From: Adiantum capillus-veneris
Lineage: Eukaryota; Streptophyta; Polypodiopsida; Polypodiales; Pteridaceae
Direction: 5' to 3'
Assembly (NCBI GenBank): GCA_014529385.2
Contig: CM043963.1
Span: 95,558,412 to 95,618,411 of the forward strand
Length of the DNA: 60,000 nucleotides
Shown here: positions 44,843 to 55,744 of the stretch, one piece after another
Position numbering within the stretch: position 1 is the stretch's first letter
How the letters are laid out: each line of letters opens with the position of its first letter
Notes under the pieces: generated by a model
What the model saw: only the letters and a program-made list of their open reading frames with translations
Told to the model about the DNA's origin: nothing
Database searches by the model: none
Translations under genes and position numbers: made by a program

Positions 44843-45671
44843 TGTCCATCATTGTCGAACCTAGCCTCTTTCACTTTGGAATATGTTGTTCTTGTTTATC
44901 TTATGTACAAAACACTAGAATGATACCTCATTCTCACTATGACGTACAAAAATGAATAAAAAATTGAGTTGTTTTTATGATAATCATTGTCTTTGTCTAA
45001 AGCCAAATGTCTTTTGAACTATTATGTTATTTTGTGTAGAAGTATAAGTCTAAAGACATCAACATACATGACCTAAACATGAGTTTCTCCTAAAAATATG
45101 GGAAACCAAGACGCTAATTTTGGAGATTTTTGTCTATAGGCTTTGGTGGACCCCCAATCTATAATTCCTTGTTAAGCTGACATGTGTTAGGTGGTCTTTC
45201 CTTGTCTATAGATTGGAATCCTGCTCACAACTACTGTATTCTTTGACTCTGCTAGTTTTAGGTTGCAATTAAATCCAAAATTACTTACCCTTGTGTTATT
45301 TTGATTCTTATGATTCCAGGAACATTTTACCTATAAACAAACTACTCTTGGATGGACGGTTCATTTGAGGACTATCCATGGAAACTAAGTAGAGCATGGA
45401 AAACTTCTACGACTGACTATGGACCGCATCCATACTATTCTCTACTAGCTAACAAAGCCTTAAAAATTTGATTGGAGTATAATCCTCTCTATTAACATTG
45501 TCACTTATAGCTCCAATGAGACTCATGGATATTCTTGATATGATACAGCTCTTTGGCTTCAGACTTGACTATTCTATTCTCATCAACTTGATGAGGCAGT
45601 AGGCCCATTCTCAATGGGCATACTGTCGAATCATTGAGTATGGTGCCTGGGTTAGGAAGGGCGCGCACGCG

Positions 45672-45712
<41 letters not shown>

Positions 45713-46985
45713 CACTTTCTCTATGGCTTACTGTTTTGAGAATGGATACTTGCTAATATTTAACACTACATGGATGATAGGTATAAGTTAAAAAGGTTTT
45801 AAGTAGGACATGGAAATGATTGATAGGTTTTTTGACACTGTAATACGTATTCAAGACTAATGAATCTTTTGTCTTGTTTATATGGATGCAGGTGAGGACT
45901 CTAGCTTTACTTAGGATATTTTTTGCTAAGATGTTGTCCATCACTATCAAATCTGGCATATTTCACTTCAGAATAAGTTGTTCTTAACTATCTTATGTAC
46001 AAACACTAGAATGATACCTCCTTCTCACTATGATGTATAAAAATGAATCAAAGACTGAGTTGTTTTTGTGATAATCATTGTCCTTTTTCTAAAGCCAACT
46101 GTCTTTTGAACTATTATGTTCTTTTGTGTATAAGTATAAGTCTAAAAACAACAACACATATGTTCTAAACACAAGGTTCTCCCAAAAAATTGGGAAACCA
46201 AGATGCTAGCTTTGGAGATTTTTGTCAGTAGGCTTCGATGGACCCACTGTCTATAATTCTTTGTTAGGTTGATAGGTGTTAGGTGGTCTCTCCTTGTCTG
46301 TAGATTGGATTCATGCTCATAGCTATTGTAATCTTTGACTGTGTTGGTTTTAGGTTGCAGGTTAATCCAAAATTACTTACCATTGTGTAATTATTTTGAT
46401 TCTTATGATTTCAAGAACATTTTACCTATAAACGAACTACTCATAGATGGATGGCTGGTTTGAGGACTATCCATTAAAACTGGTTAAAGCATGGAAAAGT
46501 TCTACGAGTGACTATGAACTGCATCCATGCTATTCTCTATTGGATAACAAAGCCTTAAAACTCCGACTAGAGTATAATTCTCTTTATTAACATTGTCACT
46601 TATAGGTCTGATGAGACTCATGGATTTTTTGATATGATACAACTCTTTGGCTTCATACTTAACTGTTCTATTCTCATCAACTTGATGAGACAGTAGGCCC
46701 ATACTCAATGGGCCTACTGCCAACTCGTTGTATGGTGCTTGGATTAGGGCAGGCACGCACACACACGCACACACACACACACACATGCACACATGCATAC
46801 ATATGTCACTTTCATTTGTGGCTTACTATTTTAATAATGGATACTTGTTAATGTTTAACACTACATGGATGGTAGGTATAAGTTAAAAAGGTTTTAAGTA
46901 GGACATGGATAACAACTGATAGATTTGTTGACACTTGTAATACGTATTCAAGACTACTGAATCTCTTATCTTGTTTATATGGATG
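44843..46985. repeat. 1.09-kb tandem duplication
   Basis: Unit 1 (about 44843-45890) and unit 2 (about 45936-46985) are offset by 1,092 bp. They match along their length, for example ATGATACCTC-TTCTCACTATGA, TTAGGTGGTCT and TAATACGTATTCAAGACTA. Each carries a GC/AC microsatellite at the same place (45661-45711 and 46752-46800). Substitutions and small indels are frequent, so the duplication is old. Neither unit codes for anything recognisable. Confidence 0.9.
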
Positions 46986-48243
46986 AAATTTGTCAAGAAA
47001 TATGCGGTCTTGCTTGGAAAGCAACGGGCTTTTGGCTTTGAGAGTTTGTGAGAGAACTCAAAAAACTATATGAAGGAGTTAAACCATAGATCCCATGAAG
47101 TCTAGGGTTTGGAAGGAAGTACAATCAAAGAAGCCCTACTCTTTCTCTCTTGCACTCACACACACAAGAGAATATCAAAACAACACAAAGATAAAAACAT
47201 CAAGGCTATGGTCATATCATATCATGGGTAATATGAAAGGGTTAATAGATGAGTTAATGGCGTTCAATCTTTGCCGACCAAACAGGCTACAAATTGCTCT
47301 TTGGAATTGTAATTTTGTGCTTACCATAATATATATGTTTTGTCTAGTGATTGGAATTAATTGTGTGTACAAATCCTCTTGGTTCATAGCAAGATAACTA
47401 CACTTACGTCAAAAGAAAAGTTGTAGTCTATAAGGTGTAGCATGATGGGATCTGTTGAAAGAAGTATTTCATTGAGCCTTTCTGGGTCAAAGACATTAGG
47501 AAGTGAATGGGGTCTTCTAGGGCCCTTTAATCTGCCCCAAGCTAATCAAGGTGATTAAGGAATAGGCAAATGGGTGAAAGCCATGTGGACAGAAATGTTG
47601 GGTTTGTAAGAGCCTAAAAACTAGGGGTCAAACTTGGAAGCCTGGGCTAAAAATAACTTCTCTATTTTAAAAATGTACTAAAAAAAGAGAAAATCTTGAA
47701 TAATTTGGGATTTCCTCTCATTTAAATATAAACTAAGCCTGGAGCCATGAATGGGCCACTCTCAAAAAGTGGGATAGACTCAAAAACGCCCCCACTCATT
47801 CATTGCTCCTCATTCATTGCTACACTCCCTCCCTCCACACTCCTATCTCTCTAGACAACGGATCTGACCTCTCTCCTCACGCAAGACTCTCCAAACTCGT
47901 TTTTCACTCCCTCTCTCTAGATGGCAGAGTACCTTTTACCTCCTCTCTCTCACATCTTTCCCTCCCTTACCCGCCAAGCCAAGTTCTGAGTTGTTGCATC
48001 ATTTCTAGCTATGGAGAGCTTCGAAAACATCCCCTCTCCTCCCTCTCAACCCACCTTTCTCCATGACTACTTTCATCTTGCCCTTGCTGTAGTGCAAGTC
48101 TCCTAAATGCTCTCTTTCAAGCACAACCTCCATATCTACTTTGATAATCACGAGCATTAAACTATAGCTCTGCACCAAGCTCATGTCCTGCACACATCTC
48201 ATTGGTTTTCCTTTCTCTTCCTAGGCACCCAACACTCAAGACA
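46986..48243. other. Non-coding; possible promoter and leader of the next gene
   Basis: No gene is recognised. 47790-48000 is pyrimidine-rich (CTCCCTCCCTCC and similar). A 3' splice acceptor, TTTCCTTTCTCTTCCTAG, ends at about 48224, twenty bases before the ATG at 48244. A leader intron of the downstream gene is plausible. Confidence 0.4.
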
Positions 48244-48435
48244 ATGAGTCGTAGACCCCGCTCTCGAATAGAGTCTTTCTACACCATCAACCACCAAGAT
48301 GAAGATGAGAGATGGCTCAACATCATCTATACAAAAGGAATGTGGGTGACGATGAAGCCAAGCACAAGAGGAGACCACAAAGTCTCTCGTCATCCCATTG
48401 GTTCGCGATCCCATCATTGGAAGGATCGCATTATG

Positions 48436-48757
48436 TGTTGAGATGTCGAGCTCTACACCTTGAGCTGGTATCCACTACGGGTCTTGGCCGCTTACGGAAT
48501 TTACTCACTGGCGCGTTAGGTGACCGACACGGAGGATCTCTGCCAGTGATTCTACAGCTGGACTACACTTATAGTGCCAGCCTAGTATGCTTCTAGCGAG
48601 TTTACACTTAGTGACCGCATGTACATATGTGCTACTTTTCAGCTTTAGCACTTAGTCATTTTGTACTCTCTTTTCTGTGACGAAGAAGAAGAAGCTTTCC
48701 ATCTCTGTGTGCTTTGTGCTTGTCTTGTGTAGCTCTCTTGCATCCTCATTCTTTACA
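48436..48757 (+). repeat. Copia-2 5' LTR
   Basis: 322 bp, TGTTGAGATG to CATTCTTTACA, matching 53089-53410 apart from four substitutions. Confidence 0.97.
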
Positions 48758-48766
48758 TGCTTCAAG

Positions 48767-51700
48767 ATGTCTGACGGTTTCAGTCATATTGTTACTGAGA
48801 AGCTTGAGAAAAATAACTACCCTGCATGGAAGTTCAGAATAACAAATTTCCTAAAAGGAAAAGGTTATTGGGACTATGTAGAAGGAGACAATGAAAAGGA
48901 ACCAGAGATTCCCGAGGCAAATGCTACAGCAGAACAAAGGAAAGCTTTGAGGGACTGGCAACAAGGCCAGAGCAAAGTGATGTATTGGCTTTCTATGAGC
49001 ATCACAGATGGCATGATGGGCTATCTACAGGATGCTGAAACCCCCGCCATTGCATGGAGAAACTTAGGCAGAGTGTTCGAGGTGAACACCAAGGCCAGGA
49101 AGCTTCAACTAAAGTCGGAGCTAAATCAGGTTAAGAGGAACAACCTCTCAATCAATGATTATGCCTTGAAGATCAAGAGTATCATTGAGGCTCTTGGATC
49201 TATTAAAGTCTCAGTGGAAGACGATGACATTGTCCGTGCATGCTTGGATGGTCTAGGAGATGAGTATGTACATTTTAGGTCTTCCATGAATACAAGAGAC
49301 GACATCCCCGTGTTCCAAGATTTGATTTCTATGCTTATTCTTGAGGAGAAGAACCTTGACACATCTTCTTCTCATGGCAGAAATAATTCTGAACAGGCCT
49401 TCTATTCTAACTCCAACAGAGGTAGAGGTAGAGGTTGTGGTCGAGGCCCAAGGGGTTGCAGGGGCCAATTTCTGGAAGGTCAATCAAATCAAAACAATAC
49501 AGGTGGCAGGGGAAACCAGTCTCAAGGCAGGGGGAGTCAAAGAGGTCGTGGTGCAGGATCAAGCAGGCAGCAACATACTCCAGATAGTAGAGAATGTTGG
49601 ACTTGTGGTGAAAGAGGTCACATGTCACGTGACTGTCCAAAGGGAAAAGCAAGTAGAAAGAGAGAACAGGGCAACTATGCATCTACTAGCAGAGATGCAG
49701 ATGACAGCAAAAACGAGCGCATGTTTGTTATGCAGCATGTAATGAATACAATGACTGCACAGAATTCCACCCAAGATGATGTTTGGTATGTGGATTCAGG
49801 TGCCTCTAATCACATGACGTCTCGTGGAGAGTGGTTTAGAGATATGCGCAAACCAGATGTGTCAGGCTATGTGCAGACAGGAGATGACACAGCTCACCCC
49901 ATTGCTCATGTAGGGGACATACCTCTAAATACGAAGAATGGGAAATCAAAGTACTTAGCAGATGTACTTCATGTCCCAAACATTACAAAGAATCTTGTTT
50001 CTGTTGGACAAATGGTTGAGCAGGGTTTGCAGGTTCGCTTCAATCCAAATGGCTGTTATGTAGAAGATTTCCAGAATGGCTGTAAGCTGATCACAGAGGG
50101 CAAATGTGTGGGCAGAATGTTTACGCTGAATGTAGACATGCCTGAGGTAAAAGCTGCATTATTTGCACAGGGCACAGGTGTTGTGGCTGATGTTGACATT
50201 TGGCACAAACGCATTGGCCATGTCAATGAGCAGAGATTGCGCAGCATGCAATCAAAACAGATTGTAAAAGGTTTGCCCAAATTCAAGGTGGATGGTATGC
50301 ATAAAGTGTGTGCAGCATGCCAGTTTGGAAAACAGTCAAAGGGCTCATTTCCACATGAGCGCAATGTATGTAAAAAGCCACTTGAGGTGGTGCACACAGA
50401 TGTTTGGGGTCCAACCGATACTGCAAGTATACATGGTTGCAGGTATTATGTCTCTTTCATTGATGACCATACAAGGAAAGTATGGGTCTACTTCATGCGT
50501 AACAAAAGTGAAGTGTTTGGTCACTTTCAAGACTTCAAAGTCATGATTGAGAAGGAGACAGATATGCAAATCAAGACATTGAGGTCAGATGGAGGGGGAG
50601 AGTACTTCTCCAATGATTTTTCAGATTTTCTGCGAATGCATGGTATACACAGGCAGTTTACATGCAGATATACTCCACAGCAGAATGGGGTCGCAGAAAG
50701 GAAAAACAGGCACATTGCAGAGGTTGCACGTGCATTGATGAATGAGAAGAACATGCCTCATGATTTCTGGGCTGAAGCTGTAAATACAGCTGTGTACATT
50801 ATGAACAGGACACCTACAGCTGCGGTGCATGATGTAACACCTGAGGAAAAGTTTACAGGTACAAAGCCTGATTTGGCACACTTGAAAGTGTTTGGCTGCA
50901 TAGCTTACGTGCATGTACCAGATGAGTTGCGTAGGAAATTGGATCCTAAAGCAGAGAAATGTATTCTTGTGGGATATTCCCTTGAACAAAAGGGGTACAG
51001 GTGCTACAATCCTACTACACGAGAATTACGAGTGAGCAGAGATGTAGTCTTTGATGAGATGAGCAGCTGGTACAGTAATGCACATGGCACTATTGGGGCT
51101 GATGTAAAAGATGATGTGGTTGTACAAAATGTGAGGCCACAGCCACAGGTTTTGAGTGGACCACAAGAGCCCTCTTCTCGTGGCTCTGTTGAGAAACCAT
51201 GGAATGGTAGACTACGTACGCAGGTTACTCCACCAACAGGTACAGGGAATGTATCACGAAAAGGAAAGGAAAAGGTTGATGAACCTCCCTTTATGGCTGA
51301 TGCATCATCAGGTTTTTCACATGTAGACATGGATTCAGATGGTTCTGAACAAAGTCTTGATGAGGAATTTGGAATTCCGGCTGTCAGGACACCTGGTGTA
51401 AGGAAAGTACAAGAGGATGCTAGAGGGCAAAGGAGTGACCCAGGACCGCGCAGATCTAATAGAGTCAGAAATCCAGTTCAAAAATTGACATATGATGGGT
51501 ATCTAGCGCATCACCAAGCCTACATGGGTAAGGTGATACAGGATGTGGAGCCCACATGTTTTGAGGATGCAGTTGGAAATGTGCATTGGGATGATGCAAT
51601 GAATGAAGAGATGGCTGCATTGGAAGCAAATGACACATGGGAGTTGGTGCCATTGCCAAGTGGCAAGAAAGCTATTGGCTGCAAATGGGTGTATAAAACC

Positions 51701-53116
51701 AAGCATAAGGCTGATGGTAACATTGAACGTCACAAGGCAAGGCTGGTCGCAAAGGGTTATGCACAGACGTATGGAATAGACTATGAGGAGACCTTTGCTC
51801 CAGTGGCAAAGATGACGACTATGAGAGCTGTCATAGCAGTGGCTGCATCTAGAGGATGGATTATGCATCAAATGGATGTAAAGAATGCCTTCTTGAATGG
51901 TGAGTTGCAAGAGGAAGTGTATATGGATCAGCCACCTGGTTATGTCGATCCAGGTTACCCAGATTATGTATGCAGACTTCTCAAAGCTTTGTATGGTTTG
52001 AAGCAGGGCTCTAGAGCATGGTATGACAGGATTGCCAAGTATCTTGTCAGTATTGGTTTTAGGAGAGCTCATGCTGATCATTCACTCTATGTACGTGAGA
52101 GTGATGTGGGGATTGTGGTCATTACCATATATGTAGATGACCTTATTATTGTTGGTGACAATGCTATGGAGATTGACCATGTGAAGGGTCTTCTCAAACA
52201 GGAGTTTGAAATGAAAGATTTAGGCGAGTTGCGCTACTTTCTTGGCATTGAGGTGATCAAGACTCCAGAGGGTGTATGGCTATCACAGAGACAGTATGCT
52301 TTGGACATGGTGTCAAAGTATGGTATGGCTGATTGTAAGCCAATTTCTATTCCCTTGGATGTGAATGCAAAGCTGAGTGCAGAGAAGGGTGATGTTGTTG
52401 AGGATGTCAACATGTACAGGAAGATTGTGGGTAGTCTAATCTACTTGACTATCACAAGGCCAGACTTGAGCTACACAGTAGGCTTGGAGAGTCAATTCAT
52501 GCAGCTTCCGAGGAAGCCACATTTGGATGGAGTACGACGCACACTTAGGTATGTGCAAGGGACTCTTGACTACGCATTGTTCTATGCAGCAGATGCACCA
52601 TTAGCATTGTATGGGTATACAGATGCAGATTGGGCAGGTAGCATTGTTGATAGGAGATCTACGAGTGGCTTCATGTTCTCTTTTGGGAGTGCTGCTGTTA
52701 CTTGGAGCAGCAAAAAGCAGCCTACGGTTGCTTTATCGAGCACAGAGGCCGAGTACAGAGGTGCAGCAGTTGCGGCGTGCGAGGTAGCTTGGCTACGCAC
52801 ATTACTTGAGGACTTGGGAGTGCAGGTGGACCAACAGATTTTCATCCATTGTGACAACCTCAGCAGCATGCAATTGGCTAGGAACCCAGTGTTCCATGCC
52901 AGGACCAAACACATAGAGGTCCATTACCACTACGTTCGAGAGCGAGTGTTGGCGGGCGACATCGACTTGGTCTACGTCAGCACAGAGGAGCAGATAGCGG
53001 ATATCTTTACCAAGGCCCTCGGAGCTGAGAAGCTTCGACGTTTCCGGACTATGCTTGGACTCTGCGACATGCAGAGCTCGAGGGGGAGTGTTGAGATGTC
53101 GAGCTCTACACCTTGA
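48767..53116 (+). CDS. Copia-2 Gag-Pol polyprotein, uninterrupted
   Basis: 1,449 residues from the ATG matching the Gag start of copia-1. Residue positions: Gag core about 15-230; Arg/Gly-rich stretch about 215-270; CCHC knuckle CWTCGERGHMSRDC at 277-290; protease Asp in WYVDSGASNH at 343; pre-integrase zinc domain about 490-530; integrase acids Asp 545 (HTDVWGP), Asp 608 (RSDGGGEY) and Glu 644 (NGVAERKN), a D-D-35-E spacing; RT with IYVDDLIIVG (first Asp 1124); RNase H with YTDADWAGS and ALSSTEAEYRGA, ending NPVFHARTKHIEVHYH. All catalytic motifs are present and no stop or shift is seen. The frame stays open upstream for 30 more codons into the LTR, which is an effect of the leader loss. It ends 28 bases inside the 3' LTR. 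It could make proteins but cannot prime its own RNA. Confidence 0.97.
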   Translation: MSDGFSHIVTEKLEKNNYPAWKFRITNFLKGKGYWDYVEGDNEKEPEIPEANATAEQRKALRDWQQGQSKVMYWLSMSITDGMMGYLQDAETPAIAWRNLGRVFEVNTKARKLQLKSELNQVKRNNLSINDYALKIKSIIEALGSIKVSVEDDDIVRACLDGLGDEYVHFRSSMNTRDDIPVFQDLISMLILEEKNLDTSSSHGRNNSEQAFYSNSNRGRGRGCGRGPRGCRGQFLEGQSNQNNTGGRGNQSQGRGSQRGRGAGSSRQQHTPDSRECWTCGERGHMSRDCPKGKASRKREQGNYASTSRDADDSKNERMFVMQHVMNTMTAQNSTQDDVWYVDSGASNHMTSRGEWFRDMRKPDVSGYVQTGDDTAHPIAHVGDIPLNTKNGKSKYLADVLHVPNITKNLVSVGQMVEQGLQVRFNPNGCYVEDFQNGCKLITEGKCVGRMFTLNVDMPEVKAALFAQGTGVVADVDIWHKRIGHVNEQRLRSMQSKQIVKGLPKFKVDGMHKVCAACQFGKQSKGSFPHERNVCKKPLEVVHTDVWGPTDTASIHGCRYYVSFIDDHTRKVWVYFMRNKSEVFGHFQDFKVMIEKETDMQIKTLRSDGGGEYFSNDFSDFLRMHGIHRQFTCRYTPQQNGVAERKNRHIAEVARALMNEKNMPHDFWAEAVNTAVYIMNRTPTAAVHDVTPEEKFTGTKPDLAHLKVFGCIAYVHVPDELRRKLDPKAEKCILVGYSLEQKGYRCYNPTTRELRVSRDVVFDEMSSWYSNAHGTIGADVKDDVVVQNVRPQPQVLSGPQEPSSRGSVEKPWNGRLRTQVTPPTGTGNVSRKGKEKVDEPPFMADASSGFSHVDMDSDGSEQSLDEEFGIPAVRTPGVRKVQEDARGQRSDPGPRRSNRVRNPVQKLTYDGYLAHHQAYMGKVIQDVEPTCFEDAVGNVHWDDAMNEEMAALEANDTWELVPLPSGKKAIGCKWVYKTKHKADGNIERHKARLVAKGYAQTYGIDYEETFAPVAKMTTMRAVIAVAASRGWIMHQMDVKNAFLNGELQEEVYMDQPPGYVDPGYPDYVCRLLKALYGLKQGSRAWYDRIAKYLVSIGFRRAHADHSLYVRESDVGIVVITIYVDDLIIVGDNAMEIDHVKGLLKQEFEMKDLGELRYFLGIEVIKTPEGVWLSQRQYALDMVSKYGMADCKPISIPLDVNAKLSAEKGDVVEDVNMYRKIVGSLIYLTITRPDLSYTVGLESQFMQLPRKPHLDGVRRTLRYVQGTLDYALFYAADAPLALYGYTDADWAGSIVDRRSTSGFMFSFGSAAVTWSSKKQPTVALSSTEAEYRGAAVAACEVAWLRTLLEDLGVQVDQQIFIHCDNLSSMQLARNPVFHARTKHIEVHYHYVRERVLAGDIDLVYVSTEEQIADIFTKALGAEKLRRFRTMLGLCDMQSSRGSVEMSSSTP
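53081..53088 (+). other. Copia-2 polypurine tract
   Basis: AGGGGGAG lies directly before the 3' LTR, the same as in copia-1. Confidence 0.92.
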
Positions 53117-53410
53117 GCTGGCATCCACTACGGGTCTTGGCCGCTTACGGCATTTACTCACTGGCGCGTTAGGTGACCGACACGGAGGATCTCTGCCAGT
53201 GATTCTACAGCTGGACTACACTTATAGTGCCAGCCTAGTATGCTTCTAGCGAGTTCACACTTAGTGACCGCATGTACATATGTGCTACTTTTCAGCTTTA
53301 GCACTTAGTCATTTTGTACTCTCTTTTCTGTGAAGAAGAAGAAGAAGCTTTCCATCTCTGTGTGCTTTGTGCTTGTCTTGTGTAGCTCTCTTGCATCCTC
53401 ATTCTTTACA
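53089..53410 (+). repeat. Copia-2 3' LTR
   Basis: 322 bp ending CATTCTTTACA and followed by the TTATG target duplication. Confidence 0.97.
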
Positions 53411-54459
53411 TTATGGATCTTAAGCAAGCGAGTGATGGAAACAAGATGGTCAAGGTTCAACACGTGTACAAGGCCAACCAACTATGAATCGCTGAGGATG
53501 CTCACAAGCGCTTCCCTACAAACTGTTAGTCTCATCCATAATTTGCTGCACCACTCTTGTCTTTGTTAAATTACAGTGCTAGTGTTTTTTGGTTTAATCT
53601 GCTCTTGTTGCAGACATCTTCCCATCAGCATTTATGGAGTGGGAGCCCTTGGCGGTGCTCAGTGGAACCTTTGAGGCATACCATGTCGACATTGGTGCAA
53701 TGGTCTATTCTGGATGCTCCCCTTTAGACCTTCTTGAGCATGCCATTTTCTTCTTTGAGACCGAGTATGTGCCCACACATCAAGGCATGGTTGGGGTAGG
53801 TTGCAGGCTATCCCAACATCAACTATAGCTGACCTTGACTGGCCGATCCCTGATCACGCCTCAATCAAATTTAGTAATCGAAGGATTGAGAATGACATTC
53901 AGAATGCACTAAAGTGCACATATGGATCACACAGAGCAACTCTAACATCCTTCATGCCTTTACATGTCTTTGTGTTTTTGTTTGAAGGATGGGAAGTACA
54001 TCGAACTCCAACCATGTGGATTGCTAAGGGGTAATGACACTTAACCAGTTCCTTCCTCACTCATGGGAGTTGAAGCTTGTTAAGAACAATGGCGACAAAA
54101 TCAAATGCATGGTGGTGATGGACAAGGTCGTTGTCCGCTATAACATTGCAAAGCAGTAACTTTCTATTTTCTTCCCATAGAGAAGATGGAAATATACACG
54201 AGGACATTGGGAAGCTTTGGATTTAGACATGACAAATGTGGAGCAGGTAGATATTCAGGTGTACGTGCAAGATGATGTCTGGGATGTTACAGTGAATAAG
54301 GACTAGAATTTGGAAAACCTGCGTGAGTACGTGGGCCTAAAGTTTGGATTGAAGGGCGAATACACTTTTGTTATTGATGGCAAGCCTGTACGTAAGAGAA
54401 AGGAGCGAATCTATCTTTGTCTGAATATCCCATTTCCCCGATGTATCCATGTAAAGTGA

Positions 54460-55744
54460 CTCATGGCAATGTAGAAATTATGTTCATCAATCAATTCAAG
54501 AGTCTTTTCTAAATCTCTTTCTTGTTCCTTTTCCTATGTCCCATGTTTTTGGTTTCTAGCAAAAATTAAAGGTTCTGAGTGAGGTAACTATTGCACAGCA
54601 GTGGTGCAAGTTGCAACTATTTACACCATTTTTGCACACTTCGTATTTGCAGATGTGTTACAATTTATTCAGGCTTCAGAGCTTCTTGATTGTGATCTTC
54701 TTGATTTGCTGGTCTTTTCATTGCGATTGTGCTGATTGTTGTCATGCTACTAGGAATTTCTCCATAAGACAATTGGCAAAACAAAGACAGCATATGAATA
54801 CAAAGATAACTTTTTTTGGCAAAACACATCTCTTTGATGTTTTACATTATTGTCTTTCGTGATTGTAATTGTACATTCAAAGAATTCTTCTGTCAATACT
54901 CTCAACATTAATGTGTATTTAAAATCTTTTGTAGTTGTACTTGAGGACTTATCTCTTGCAAAATATATGGTTTCTTGTCAAAATTGCCCTGGTCGCACCG
55001 TGGCGCACAGGGCATGTTTTAGCCCTCTTTTTGCTCGCGCAGCCCCCCTGGCGTTCCCCTCGCTCTGAGACGTCTCCGATGACCATTTGGTCCAAAAATT
55101 TGGCAACCCGAGTCGGCCGCGTCGCCAGACTGCCTTCCGATGCGCTCCGTTCCCGCCCGGTGGTGTCTACACGCCCTCTGCAAGCCTCCGACCACATGTG
55201 ATTGGCATTGCTACCCAAATCCAAGTTGTGCTTCCGCAGTATGTATTTAATGGACATCCTCTGTGTGTGTGTCATTCACCTTGCACAAATAGACTATACT
55301 TAAAGAACTAATTTGAACAAAAAAGACGATCAAGACATGAGACAAGATATCGACATAGATTCTTCATTACTAAAAAGAGATTACATCGATTGCCAGGAGA
55401 CATATACAAGGGGGTTTTTACTGATCTAGTGTTGGAGGGCATTGTCTTTCCTAAGCATATGAGCTAGTCTCATATCTGTGGGCTTGATTGTTACCCTCTT
55501 GGCATGGGCCATACAATATACAAAGTCGTTGAAAAGGGAGACGAGGATATCCTTGGAAGGTTCTTGTAGCACGTTCAGTGCGGCACTCTGCACTCTGGAG
55601 AAAAAGCAAGAATGACTTAAAAAATAACAAAATATGGAACTTTTCACTTATAAAGGGCCTTTTTTAAGTTGTTAATGAAAGTTGACATTGCAAATAGGGT
55701 TGTGTATACAATTTTGGATTACGGGCCCAAACAGAGCCACACCG
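54460..55744. other. Non-coding spacer between convergent genes
   Basis: No gene recognised. A GC-rich patch at about 54993-55193 stands out from AT-rich surroundings. Pieces such as CGCACCGTGGCGCACAGGG and GAGTCGGCCGCGTCGCC suggest a captured or once-coding fragment, but no frame has motifs. Confidence 0.45.

Larger units (their letters stand above)
48436..53410 (+). mobile_element. Ty1/copia element copia-2, open Gag-Pol, no primer site
   Basis: A 4,975-bp element with 322-bp LTRs, flanked by the target duplication TTATG (48431-48435 and 53411-53415). Four LTR differences were counted by eye (about 1.2 percent). It is the same family as copia-1, in opposite orientation. The 5' LTR is followed directly by TGCTTCAAG and the Gag ATG; the primer site and about 300 bp of leader seen in copia-1 are absent. 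Confidence 0.97.
48244..54459 (+). pseudogene. Unknown spliced gene split by copia-2
   Basis: Exon 1 starts MSRRPRSRIESFYTINHQDE (48244-48435), is cut by copia-2, and resumes in frame at 53416 (DLKQASDGNKMVKVQHVYKA) to 53524. A GT-AG intron (53525-53613, 89 bp) follows with phase preserved, then YIFPSAFMEWEPLAVLSG and AYHVDIGAMVYSGCSPLDLL. After a frameshift near 53800 comes ADLDWPIPDHASIKFSNRRI, then WELKLVKNNGDKIKCMVVMD, and a last part with VQDDVWDVTVNKD, ending at a TGA at 54457. Stops at 53485 and in the last part, plus frameshifts, show decay. I recognise no family. It faces the transposase-like gene at 55745-58529 tail to tail and may be its partner gene. Confidence 0.6.

Noticed and set aside
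48751-48766. Copia-2 as a retrocopy of a normally spliced copia RNA
   Set aside because: The junction lacks two bases expected from GT-AG splicing of the copia-1 leader; a microhomology deletion or template switch fits better, although the region is acceptor-like.
50056-51330. Several open frames of 70-190 residues on the strand opposite copia-2 Pol (also opposite copia-1 at 34259-35634)
   Set aside because: They appear at mirror positions in both copia copies because they are antisense to the same conserved Pol; they have no motifs of their own.
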